A DNA stretch of 64,000 nucleotides from Paracoccaceae bacterium. Its GTDB lineage: Bacteria > Pseudomonadota > Alphaproteobacteria > Rhodobacterales > Rhodobacteraceae. Each line of letters starts with the position of its first letter. The first letter of the stretch is position 1. Positions 8,967 through 15,441 of the stretch are shown here, one piece after another. Under the pieces are notes generated by a model, which saw only the letters and a list, made by a program, of their open reading frames with translations, had not been told where the DNA came from and did no database searches. The stretch lies in assembly GCA_027489375.1 (NCBI GenBank), contig JAIXZW010000021.1:294539-358538 (forward strand), written 5' to 3'. Both the position numbers and the translations under genes were made by a program.

Positions 8967-9008
8967 CTTCTTCGCGGGTGGCCAAAGGGCTGCGATGGGG
9001 GGAAAGGC

Positions 9009-9076
9009 GCGGCGGTTGCGGGGAGGAGGTCGCAACCGCCGCCGATCCGATTGGCCCCAGGGAGGAGGAGGGGGCC
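9009..9076 (-). ncRNA. ccsR4: CcsR-type sRNA unit 4 (two hairpins with CCUCCUCCC loops)
   Basis: Read on the minus strand, a 6-bp hairpin (9071-9076 with 9053-9058) is followed by a perfect 12-bp hairpin (9031-9042 with 9009-9020). Each loop contains CCTCCTCCC (9060-9068 and 9021-9029). This is the last unit before the benE-like gene. The motif is an anti-Shine-Dalgarno sequence, so loop pairing with mRNAs or protein binding is plausible. The homology to R. sphaeroides CcsR RNAs is inferred from structure, motif and gene order. Confidence 0.85.
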
Positions 9077-9091
9077 TTTCGAAAGGGATGA

Positions 9092-9155
9092 GCGGCGATC
9101 CCGGGAGGGAGGAGAGGATCGCCGCCTACGCGATCGGCCCGGGAGGAGGTGGGCC
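9092..9155 (-). ncRNA. ccsR3: CcsR-type sRNA unit 3
   Basis: Hairpin one has the 5-bp stem GGCCC/GGGCC (9136-9140 with 9151-9155) and a loop with CCTCCTCCC at 9141-9149. Hairpin two has a perfect 10-bp stem (9092-9101 with 9116-9125). Its loop carries the variant CCTCCCTCCC instead of the standard motif, the only one of eight loops with an extra base. Confidence 0.85.
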
Positions 9156-9196
9156 TTTCGGTCTGGTTTGGAAGCATGGCGCTTCCGGAAAGGGAT

Positions 9197-9260
9197 GCGG
9201 CGACCTCAGGGAGGAGGAGGAGGTCGCCGCCTACGCGATCGGCCCGGGAGGAGGTGGGCC
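9197..9260 (-). ncRNA. ccsR2: CcsR-type sRNA unit 2
   Basis: Hairpin one (9241-9245 with 9256-9260) has the same stem and loop as unit 3. Hairpin two has a perfect 10-bp stem (9197-9206 with 9221-9230) and the motif CCTCCTCCC at 9209-9217. The linker before units 2 and 3 is nearly identical (GACCGAAAGGCCC), suggesting recent unit duplication and a common processing site. Confidence 0.87.
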
Positions 9261-9311
9261 TTTCGGTCTTTTTTGGAAACCTGCGCCGCGGCGCGGTTTC
9301 CGGATCAAAGT

Positions 9312-9379
9312 GCGGCGACGCCAGGGAGGAGGAGAAGCGCCGCCGCTTTTGCCATGAACCCCGGGAGGAGGTGGGGTTC
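9312..9379 (-). ncRNA. ccsR1: CcsR-type sRNA unit 1, directly after the DUF1127 gene
   Basis: Starts 11 bases after the DUF1127 stop codon. Hairpin one pairs GAACCCC with GGGGTTC (9373-9379 with 9356-9362), loop CCTCCTCCC at 9363-9371. Hairpin two pairs 9341-9346 with 9312-9317, motif at 9324-9332. No promoter is needed between the gene and the array, which fits processing from one transcript. Confidence 0.87.
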
Positions 9380-9390
9380 TTGCAAGAAAC

Positions 9391-9609
9391 TTACTTGCCG
9401 TAGGCCGCTTCGCGGGCCACGGTCGGGATGTCGAAGCGCGACAGGCCGAGGTCGGCGAGTTCGCGGTCGGTGAGGATGTTCAGCTCGCGCACGGTCTGGT
9501 TATAGACGGCACGGCGGGCGATCATCGTCTTGATCTGGGCCAGAAGGCCCGAGAAGCGGTCTGCCACCGTGACATTGGCGGCGCGGGAGGTCACATTTAC
9601 ATAAGCCAT
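9391..9609 (-). CDS. ccaF1: DUF1127 small protein, CcaF1-like
   Basis: A 72-residue basic protein. The C-terminal half holds the DUF1127 motif: an Arg-rich helix, then ELNILTDRELADLGLSRFDI. In R. sphaeroides the equivalent protein is an RNA-binding protein encoded at the head of the CcsR sRNA operon. Here the same order is seen, with four RNA units starting 11 bases downstream. Two in-frame ATGs exist; I chose 9609 (MAYVNVTS), nine bases after GAGG, over 9615, which leaves too little space. An RpoH-like promoter lies upstream at 9675-9703. The RNA-binding role here is inferred from synteny. Confidence 0.9.
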   Translation of the reverse strand: MAYVNVTSRAANVTVADRFSGLLAQIKTMIARRAVYNQTVRELNILTDRELADLGLSRFDIPTVAREAAYGK

Positions 9610-9674
9610 TTTCATCAGCCTCAGTTCGGGTTCCGGTTGTGCGGCGTTCTTCGGTTGCGCCGCTGTTGGGAGTA

Positions 9675-9703
9675 AGATGGGGCAAATGCTGCACCTGCAC
9701 AAT
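9675..9703 (-). promoter_or_regulatory. Heat-shock sigma (RpoH)-like promoter of the DUF1127-CcsR operon
   Basis: On the minus strand CCCCATCT (9682-9675) matches the RpoH -10 form CCCCATnT, and ATTGTG stands about 17 bases before it as a weak -35. It is 66 bases upstream of the DUF1127 start. RpoHI/RpoHII control is known for the R. sphaeroides operon. Confidence 0.6.
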
Positions 9704-9890
9704 GGCGGGTCTGATCAATGCCGCTATGCAGCATGTGCATGGCTGGACGTCGTAAAATTGTCATGATTAACAAGGGTATCGCCGAATTTTTGAGCATTCG
9801 GTAAACATATCCTTGCGATTTGTCTGCCGCGAACGAACTTAAGTCTGTAAACGTTACCTCATTCCAAACGCCTGATCCGAGGATGCCCCG

Positions 9891-10964
9891 ATGACCGTGA
9901 CCCGCGATGATGTTCTGCGCCAGCTTGAAGGTGTCGCCCTGCCGGGTGGCGGGACGCTGGTTTCACGCGACTTGATTCGCGCGCTTGCCATCGAGGGGGG
10001 CACCGTGCGCTTCGTGATCGAAGCGGCCTCGCCCGAGGAGGCGCGCACGCTTGCGCCGTTTCAGGCGGCGGCGGAGGCGGCGGTAAAGGCGCTGGAGGGT
10101 GTGACTTCGGTGCAGGTGGTGCTGACGGCGCATGGTCCGGCGGCAAAGCCTGCCGCGCCGAGCCTAAAGATCGGGCAGCACCCGACGCCGCAGCAGGGCG
10201 GGCCGCAAAAGGTTTCGGGCGTGGACCGGATCATCGCCGTGGGATCGGGCAAGGGCGGCGTGGGGAAATCGACGGTGTCGTCGAACCTTGCGGTGGCGCT
10301 TGCGCGGCAGGGGCGACGGGTCGGATTGCTGGATGCCGATATCTACGGTCCGAGCCAGCCGCGTATGATGGGGGTGAACCGCCGCCCCGCCAGCCCCGAT
10401 GGCAAGACCATCGAACCCATCGTCGCGCATGGCGTCACCATGATGTCCATCGGGCTGATGCTGAAAGAGGACGAGGCGGTGATCTGGCGCGGGCCGATGA
10501 TCATGGGTGCCTTGCAGCAGCTTTTGACGCAGGTGGCCTGGGGCAAGCTGGATGTGCTGATCGTCGACCTGCCGCCGGGGACGGGGGATATCCAGTTGAC
10601 GCTGTGCCAGCGGACGCAGTTGACGGGGGCCATCGTCGTGTCCACCCCGCAGGATGTGGCGCTGCTGGATGCGCGAAAGGCGCTGGATATGTTCCAGAAG
10701 CTCAAGACGCCCGTGCTGGGGCTGATCGAGAACATGTCCTCGTACGTCTGCCCCAATTGCGGGCATGAGGCGCATATTTTCGGGCATGGCGGCGTGGCGG
10801 CAGAGGCGGAGAAGCTGGGGCTGCCCTTCCTTGGCGAGTTGCCGCTCGCGCTCGAGGTGCGGATGGCCGGGGATGCGGGCGTGCCGATCGCGGCGGGCGA
10901 GGGGCCTGCGGCCGAGGCCTATGCCCGGCTGGCGCACCGGCTGGTTGCGGGCGGGATGGCCTGA
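9891..10964 (+). CDS. mrp: Mrp/NBP35-family ATP-binding iron-sulfur carrier
   Basis: A 357-residue P-loop ATPase of the Mrp/ApbC family, which carries Fe-S clusters to apo-proteins in the cytoplasm. The N-terminal 75 residues form a small MIP18/DUF59-like domain. The deviant Walker A motif [11 protein letters not shown] is at residues 118-128, the conserved [14 protein letters not shown] segment follows, and the cluster-binding CPNC pair lies in the C-terminal third ([12 protein letters not shown]). The ATG at 9891 follows CGAGGATGCCCCG. The gene is divergent from the DUF1127-CcsR operon with 281 bases between the two starts. A hairpin terminator follows at 11131. Confidence 0.96.
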   Translation: MTVTRDDVLRQLEGVALPGGGTLVSRDLIRALAIEGGTVRFVIEAASPEEARTLAPFQAAAEAAVKALEGVTSVQVVLTAHGPAAKPAAPSLKIGQHPTPQQGGPQKVSGVDRIIAVGSGKGGVGKSTVSSNLAVALARQGRRVGLLDADIYGPSQPRMMGVNRRPASPDGKTIEPIVAHGVTMMSIGLMLKEDEAVIWRGPMIMGALQQLLTQVAWGKLDVLIVDLPPGTGDIQLTLCQRTQLTGAIVVSTPQDVALLDARKALDMFQKLKTPVLGLIENMSSYVCPNCGHEAHIFGHGGVAAEAEKLGLPFLGELPLALEVRMAGDAGVPIAAGEGPAAEAYARLAHRLVAGGMA

Positions 10965-11042
10965 CGGCGGCGCAGCGGGGGCTTCGCCCCCTCCAGTCCA
11001 TCGGTTCTTGAACCGATGGCGAACAAGATGGACCACCCAGAG

Positions 11043-11067
11043 GAGTATTTGGGCCAAGGTGAAAGGG
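11043..11067 (+). repeat. Dispersed intergenic repeat core, copy 5
   Basis: GAGTATTTGGGCCAAGGTG then AAAGGG, identical to copy 1. Upstream lie the matching hairpins GGGGGCTTCGCCCCC (10978-10992) and the palindrome CCATCGGTT-CTTG-AACCGATGG (about 10998-11019), which belong to the composite element after mrp. Confidence 0.85.
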
Positions 11068-11090
11068 GCGGCGGCGGGAAAGTTTGGGAC
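11066..11090 (+). promoter_or_regulatory. Possible MraZ-type box array, set 1 (10-bp phase)
   Basis: GGG triplets start at 11066, 11076 and 11086, the last two as GGGA. The set abuts the dispersed repeat and is the weakest of the four arrays. Confidence 0.35.
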
Positions 11091-11116
11091 GCCGCTTCAC
11101 GACGAATCACTTTGGC

Positions 11117-11140
11117 GGGAAAAGGTGGGAAATCCGGGGT
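11117..11140 (+). promoter_or_regulatory. Possible MraZ-type box array, set 2 (10-bp phase)
   Basis: CGGGA, TGGGA and a GGGG/GGGT box start at 11116, 11126 and 11136, ten bases apart. Part of the last box is also the left arm of the terminator hairpin at 11131. Confidence 0.45.
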
Positions 11141-11155
11141 TCAGCCCCGGATTTT
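11131..11155 (+). terminator. Rho-independent terminator downstream of mrp
   Basis: A stem of eight to nine pairs (ATCCGGGG with CCCCGGAT, loop TTCAG) is followed by TTTT. It is about 165 bases after the mrp stop with no other gene between. Confidence 0.7.
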
Positions 11156-11220
11156 TGCGTTCGGGGCCGGTCCGGCGGGGCTGACGAAAGTTATCCGGCC
11201 CCCGTCGAAAGGTTGGGGCG

Positions 11221-11257
11221 CGGAAATTTCGGGAAATTGTGGGAAAGTGTAGGCAAA
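11221..11257 (+). promoter_or_regulatory. mraZ operator: MraZ-type box array, set 3 (10-bp phase)
   Basis: Four direct repeats begin at 11221, 11231, 11241 and 11251: CGGAAA, GGGAAA, GGGAAA, AGGCAA. Seen as five-base boxes they are CGGGA, TGGGA and TAGGC with five-base spacers. E. coli MraZ binds TGGGN repeats with exactly this spacing upstream of its own operon. Confidence 0.6.
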
Positions 11258-11369
11258 CGATACGCCACTAGATGTTGTGGTGCGATCTTCGCTTTGTGTC
11301 ACATGTCGGTCGATGGTGGCGGATTGTGCTGTTAGCATGTGTAAATCTTGAGGTTTTTTCGCTTGGCCT

Positions 11370-11424
11370 GCCCTGTTGATCCCAAAGATTTCCGTTGCGT
11401 CCCATGTTTTCCCGTGGCATCCCT
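11370..11424 (-). promoter_or_regulatory. mraZ operator: MraZ-type box array, set 4: six boxes in exact 10-bp phase
   Basis: On the minus strand NGGGA-type boxes lie at 11420-11424 (AGGGA), 11410-11414 (CGGGA), 11400-11404 (TGGGA), 11390-11394 (CGGAA), 11380-11384 (TGGGA) and 11370-11374 (AGGGC). All spacers are five bases. The array lies about 300-350 bases before mraZ and just upstream of the UpsM-like RNA, so it is well placed for autoregulation of the dcw cluster by MraZ. Confidence 0.7.
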
Positions 11425-11449
11425 TTAGTCATTCGATGACGGCGTGACG

Positions 11450-11645
11450 ATCAAAGCTGGGGCAGCTCAAGACCCCGAACAGGCGACAGTCAGGCTCATA
11501 CAGGCACCCGCTTTCATCGAACCAAGAGATCCGGCGCGCGAGCGAGCAGACATCTCCCCCAGGTGGCGCGCGTAGCTGGACGCCCAGCGATGGGACAGGC
11601 GGCGGATCGAGCAGTGGCAGCAGCTCGATCCGCCGTTCCCGTTTT
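11450..11645 (+). ncRNA. upsM: UpsM-like sRNA, leader of the mraZ (dcw) transcript
   Basis: A 270-base leader without an open frame precedes mraZ and ends internally in a strong terminator-like hairpin (11601-11634). In R. sphaeroides the abundant sRNA UpsM of about 200 nt arises from the mraZ leader by partial termination and RNase E processing. Position, size and the terminal hairpin agree here. A second stem (GCGCGC arms near 11536 and 11565) lies in the middle. The 5' end is only a guess; no clear -35/-10 pair was identified. Confidence 0.6.
11601..11645 (+). terminator. Leaky terminator at the 3' end of the UpsM-like RNA
   Basis: A perfect 12-bp stem (11601-11612 with 11623-11634), 10-base loop, then GTTCCCGTTTTC. 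The imperfect T tract would let part of the polymerases read on into mraZ. A small GTCCGG/CCGGAC hairpin follows at 11650-11666. Confidence 0.75.
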
Positions 11646-11721
11646 CAGGGTCCGGTTTTGCCGGACAGGGGCCTGAGCGGACCGAAGGACTTAACCGCTG
11701 CGCAAAGGGGACCGGCAGGAT

Positions 11722-12237
11722 ATGTCGGATGCATTCAGAGGCGAATTCACCCAGAGGGTGGATGGGAAGGCGCGGGTTTCAATTCCCGCCGCGTTCCGTC
11801 GCGTGCTGGAAGCCGGAGACCCCGACAGCACCCGCAAGCGCATCGTCATGGTCTATGGCGACACGCGGCGCAAATATACCGAATGCTATACGATGGCCGG
11901 CGCCGCCGCGCTGGAAGAGAAGATCAAGGGCTTGCCGCTCGGGTCGGACCGGCGGCGTATCCTTGAACGCAACATGATCACCCTGTCGGTCACGGTCGAG
12001 ATCGACGATGACGGGCGGATCGTGCTGCCGCCGAAGGTGCGCGAGAAATGCGGGCTGGCCCCCGAGGACGTGGCCAAGGGTGCCGAGGCGGTGTTCGCCG
12101 GTGCGCTCGATACGTTCCAGATCTGGAAATCCGGGGTCTATGACGACGAAATCCGGCGTCTGGCCGAAGAGGATATGGCGAGCCTGCCCGAAGGCGTGGA
12201 TATCCTGTCGCTGCTCAGCGACCCTGCCGTGGGCTGA
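11722..12237 (+). CDS. mraZ: Transcriptional regulator MraZ
   Basis: A 171-residue DNA-binding protein with two AbrB-like swapped-hairpin domains: FRGEFTQRVDGKARVSIPAA in the first and LSVTVEIDDDGRIVLPPKVR in the second. It assembles into rings that contact regularly spaced GGGN boxes and represses the dcw operon in E. coli. It is the first gene of the cluster here, and arrays of such boxes stand upstream at 11370-11424 and 11221-11257. The ATG is preceded by GGCAGGAT. The protein is somewhat longer than the E. coli one (152). rsmH starts three bases after the stop. Confidence 0.97.
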   Translation: MSDAFRGEFTQRVDGKARVSIPAAFRRVLEAGDPDSTRKRIVMVYGDTRRKYTECYTMAGAAALEEKIKGLPLGSDRRRILERNMITLSVTVEIDDDGRIVLPPKVREKCGLAPEDVAKGAEAVFAGALDTFQIWKSGVYDDEIRRLAEEDMASLPEGVDILSLLSDPAVG

Positions 12238-12240
12238 GCC

Positions 12241-13242
12241 GTGCGTTCCAGCGATCAGAATACCGGTCGCGCCCCCCATATTCCGGTGCTTTTGCGCCCG
12301 CTCCTCGCGGCGGTTGCGCCTGTGTCGGGGGTCTGGCTTGACGGCACCTTCGGGGCGGGCGGCTATGCGCGGGGGCTTCTGGAGGCAGGGGCTGACCGTG
12401 TGATCGGCGTGGACCGCGACCCGCTGGCGCTGGAGATGGCGGCGGCTTGGGCGGGACAATATGGCGACCGCTTGCAGCTTGTGGCGGGCGAGTTTTCCGA
12501 TCTGGACGAACACGCGGGCGGGCCGCTGGACGGGGTGGTGCTGGACCTTGGCGTATCGTCGATGCAACTCGATCTGGCGGAGCGGGGGTTTTCGTTCCAG
12601 AAGGACGGGCCTTTGGACATGCGGATGAGCCAGTCGGGGGAAAGCGCCGCCGATCTGGTCAACACCGCCTCCGAGGAAGTGCTGGCCGATATCCTTTACC
12701 ACTATGGCGAAGAGCGCGCCTCGCGCCGGATCGCGCGGGCGATACTGGCCGCGCGCGAGGTGGAGCCGATCACCACCACGCTGCGGCTGGCGGAGATCGT
12801 GGCGAAATGCCTGCCGCGTCCGAAGCCGGGGCAGAGCCATCCCGCGACGCGCAGCTTTCAGGCGATCCGCATTGCGGTGAATGCCGAATTCGACCAGTTG
12901 GTCGCGGGGCTTGCGGCGGCGGAGCGGGCGTTGAAGCCGGGGGGTATGCTGGCGGTCGTGACCTTCCATTCGCTCGAGGACCGGATCGTGAAGCGCTATC
13001 TGCAAGTGGCGAGCGGGTCGGAGGCGAATACCAACCGTTACGCCCCGCAGCGGGCAGAAACGGTGGCGCGGTTCGATCTGGTGACGAAAAAGGCCGTGGG
13101 GCCGGACGAGGACGAGTTGGCCGAGAACCCGCGCGCGCGGTCGGCCAAGCTGCGCGTGGCGCGGCGGACGGATGTTGCGGCCAAGGCCGTGGACGGGGCG
13201 GCGCTCGGCCTGCCCGAGATCAAGAAGAAAGGACGCCGCTGA
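12241..13242 (+). CDS. rsmH: 16S rRNA m4C1402 N4-methyltransferase
   Basis: Methylates N4 of C1402 in the decoding centre of 16S rRNA with SAM. The 333-residue length is normal. Visible are the opening [10 protein letters not shown], the SAM-binding loop [17 protein letters not shown] at about residues 33-49, the segment [27 protein letters not shown], and the late [15 protein letters not shown]. The start is GTG, three bases after mraZ, and the TGA stop overlaps the ftsL ATG as TGATG. No internal promoter is visible. Confidence 0.97.
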   Translation: MRSSDQNTGRAPHIPVLLRPLLAAVAPVSGVWLDGTFGAGGYARGLLEAGADRVIGVDRDPLALEMAAAWAGQYGDRLQLVAGEFSDLDEHAGGPLDGVVLDLGVSSMQLDLAERGFSFQKDGPLDMRMSQSGESAADLVNTASEEVLADILYHYGEERASRRIARAILAAREVEPITTTLRLAEIVAKCLPRPKPGQSHPATRSFQAIRIAVNAEFDQLVAGLAAAERALKPGGMLAVVTFHSLEDRIVKRYLQVASGSEANTNRYAPQRAETVARFDLVTKKAVGPDEDELAENPRARSAKLRVARRTDVAAKAVDGAALGLPEIKKKGRR

Positions 13243-13646
13243 TGCGCCCTGTGCTTTATGTCCTGAGCTTCATTGCGGTGATGGGTCTGGCCTTCTGGGC
13301 GTACCGCGAGAATTACGCGACGCAGCACCAGCTCAAGGAAATGGGCAAGTTGCAGGACGAGATCGCAAGTCTGCGCGAGGCGCTGACCTTGCAGCGGGCG
13401 GAATGGGCCTATCTGAACCGCCCCGGGCGGTTGCGCGATCTGGCGACCGCGAATTTCGAGCGGTTGGGGCTGTTGCCGCTGGAGGCCGCGCAATTCGGGG
13501 CGGCGGCGGAAGTGACCTATCCCGTGCCTTCGCCCGCGCCGGAAGCGGTGGGCGAGGACGTGTTGCCCGCGATCACCGATCCGGTGGAGGTTTCGGGCGA
13601 GATCGAGCCTGCCGGAAGCAAGGTGGAGGGTAAGGAAGTTCCGTGA
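13242..13646 (+). CDS. ftsL: Cell division protein FtsL
   Basis: A 134-residue bitopic membrane protein that joins FtsB and FtsQ at the septum and helps activate FtsWI. It has a single membrane segment at about residues 4-22 (VLYVLSFIAVMGLAFWA). A predicted coiled coil with heptad Leu/Ile residues follows (around QLKEMGKLQDEIASLREAL), then the conserved WAYLNRPGRLRDLA. A Pro/Glu-rich periplasmic tail of some 50 residues closes the protein and is longer than in E. coli. Start and stop overlap rsmH and ftsI (TGATG and GTGA). Confidence 0.93.
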   Translation: MRPVLYVLSFIAVMGLAFWAYRENYATQHQLKEMGKLQDEIASLREALTLQRAEWAYLNRPGRLRDLATANFERLGLLPLEAAQFGAAAEVTYPVPSPAPEAVGEDVLPAITDPVEVSGEIEPAGSKVEGKEVP

Positions 13647-15430
13647 TCCGCACACCGCTGCGTCCGCTTGCCCGCATCCTTTCCGCCCGCCAGAAGGGCG
13701 AGAACCCCGACAGCATCGAGCGCGAGAACCTGCGCCTGAGGCATGAGGCGATCCGGGATCGCAGCAGGCTGCGGTCGGAGGGGCGGTTGCTGATCCTTGG
13801 CCTTGGTTTCCTTGCCGCGTTCTGCACCATCGGGGCGCGGATGGGGCTTTTGGCGGCAACCGAACCGATGGAGCCGCGCAACGCCGCGCCGGGGGCTGAG
13901 ATCACGGCGCAGCGGGCCGATATCACCGACCGCAACGGGCGGATTCTGGCCACCAACATGCAGACCTATGCGCTTTACGCGCAGCCCAAGGACATGGTCG
14001 ATCCGGTTCGGGTATCGAAGGAGCTTGCCGCGATCTTCCCCGAGCTTGACGCGGCGACGCTGGAGCGGCGGTTGACCGACGGGCGGTCCTTCATGTGGAT
14101 CCGCAAGGTGATGAGCCCCGAGCAGATGCAGAAGGTGCACGAGATCGGCGATCCGGGCCTGCTGTTCGGGCCGCGCGAGATGCGGCTTTACCCCAATGGC
14201 ACGCTGGCCGCGCATGTGCTCGGCGGGACGAGTTTCGGTGCCGAGGGGGTGCAATCGGCCGAGGTGATCGGCACGGCGGGGATCGAGAAGGCGCTGGATG
14301 CGCGGCTGCGCGATACGTCGCAGGCGGGCACTCCGTTGCAGTTGTCGCTCGATCTGACCTTGCAGGCGTCGATCGAGGAATTGCTTGGCACGGGCATGAA
14401 CATGCTCAACGCCAAGGGGGCGGCGGCGATCCTGATGGATGTGCATACGGGCGAGATCCTGACGCTTGCCTCGCTTCCCGCGTTCGACCCGAACGACCGT
14501 CCGAACCCGCTGGTGAAGGGGGATGCGGGGGACAGCCCGCTGTTCAACCGCGCGGTGCAGGGGGTTTACGAGCTTGGCTCGACCTTCAAGATCTTCACGG
14601 TCGCCAATGCCTTGCAGCTTGGGCTGGTGACGCCGGAAAGCGAGATCGACGCCAATGCGCCGATGCGGGTGGGGCGGTTCACGATCAAGGAATTCCAGAA
14701 CAAGAATTACGGTCCAAAGCTGTCGGTCGAGAATATCATCGTGAAGTCGTCGAACGTGGGCACGGCGAACCTTGCCATGCTGGTCGGGGCGGAGCGGCAG
14801 GCGGCGTTCATGAAGAACATCGGGCTGTTCGATCCCACGCCGGTCGAACTGGTCGAGGCGCCGGGGGCCAAGCCCATCGTGCCGAAGAAATGGCCCGACA
14901 TCACCGTGATGACGACCGCTTACGGGCATGGCATTGCAGCGAGCCCGATGCACCTTGCCGCCGCCTATGCGACCATCGCCAATGGCGGGGTGAAGGTGAC
15001 GCCGACGCTGCTGCGGGGCGGCGTGCCGCAGAACGGGCCGCGCATCATGAGCGAGCAGGTGGCGCATGACGCGGTCCGCATGTTGCGCGGTGTGGTGCAG
15101 CACGGCACGGCAACGCTGGCCGATGTGCCGGGCTATATGGTCGCGGGCAAGACGGGGACGGCGGAGAAGCCGAACAAGGCGGGCGGCTATGATACGGACA
15201 AGGTGGTGAACACCTTCGCCAGCATGTTCCCCGCGAATGATCCGAAATACGTGCTGGTCGTGACGCTGGACGAACCGGTGGAGACGACGGGCGATACGCC
15301 GCGCCGGACAGCGGGGTGGACTGCGGTTCCCGTCGCCGCCGAGATCATCCGCCGTGTGGCGCCCCTGCTGGGGGTGCGTCCGCAGGTTGAACCTGCCCCC
15401 TTGGATGGGCTAACAGCCGTCTCGAATTAA
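13643..15430 (+). CDS. ftsI: Septal peptidoglycan transpeptidase FtsI (PBP3)
   Basis: A class B penicillin-binding protein of 595 residues that cross-links septal peptidoglycan with FtsW. A single N-terminal membrane anchor is at about residues 50-70, followed by the pedestal domain and the transpeptidase. The catalytic triad motifs are clear: S313-T-F-K316, S369-S-N371 and K503-T-G. The start is GTG in a GTGA overlap with the ftsL stop. murE follows after 11 bases. A basic N-terminal cytoplasmic region of about 45 residues precedes the anchor. Confidence 0.97.
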   Translation: MIRTPLRPLARILSARQKGENPDSIERENLRLRHEAIRDRSRLRSEGRLLILGLGFLAAFCTIGARMGLLAATEPMEPRNAAPGAEITAQRADITDRNGRILATNMQTYALYAQPKDMVDPVRVSKELAAIFPELDAATLERRLTDGRSFMWIRKVMSPEQMQKVHEIGDPGLLFGPREMRLYPNGTLAAHVLGGTSFGAEGVQSAEVIGTAGIEKALDARLRDTSQAGTPLQLSLDLTLQASIEELLGTGMNMLNAKGAAAILMDVHTGEILTLASLPAFDPNDRPNPLVKGDAGDSPLFNRAVQGVYELGSTFKIFTVANALQLGLVTPESEIDANAPMRVGRFTIKEFQNKNYGPKLSVENIIVKSSNVGTANLAMLVGAERQAAFMKNIGLFDPTPVELVEAPGAKPIVPKKWPDITVMTTAYGHGIAASPMHLAAAYATIANGGVKVTPTLLRGGVPQNGPRIMSEQVAHDAVRMLRGVVQHGTATLADVPGYMVAGKTGTAEKPNKAGGYDTDKVVNTFASMFPANDPKYVLVVTLDEPVETTGDTPRRTAGWTAVPVAAEIIRRVAPLLGVRPQVEPAPLDGLTAVSN

Positions 15431-15441
15431 GGGAGACGGGC

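Noticed and set aside
8995..9357. Open frames of 84-140 codons on the plus strand across the hairpin array
   Set aside because: They are caused by the repeated GGGAGGAGG units, have no ribosome site, and the opposite strand has well-supported RNA structure.
9009..9379. CRISPR-like array
   Set aside because: The repeated parts are hairpins with varied stems, there are no unique spacers of constant length, and no cas gene is near.
10978..10992. G/C hairpin after mrp as a terminator
   Set aside because: No T tract follows; it belongs to the composite repeat. The hairpin at 11131 is the better terminator.
11450..11700. RNase P RNA in front of mraZ
   Set aside because: The conserved GAGGAAAGTCCGGGC element of rnpB is absent; a UpsM-like leader fits better.
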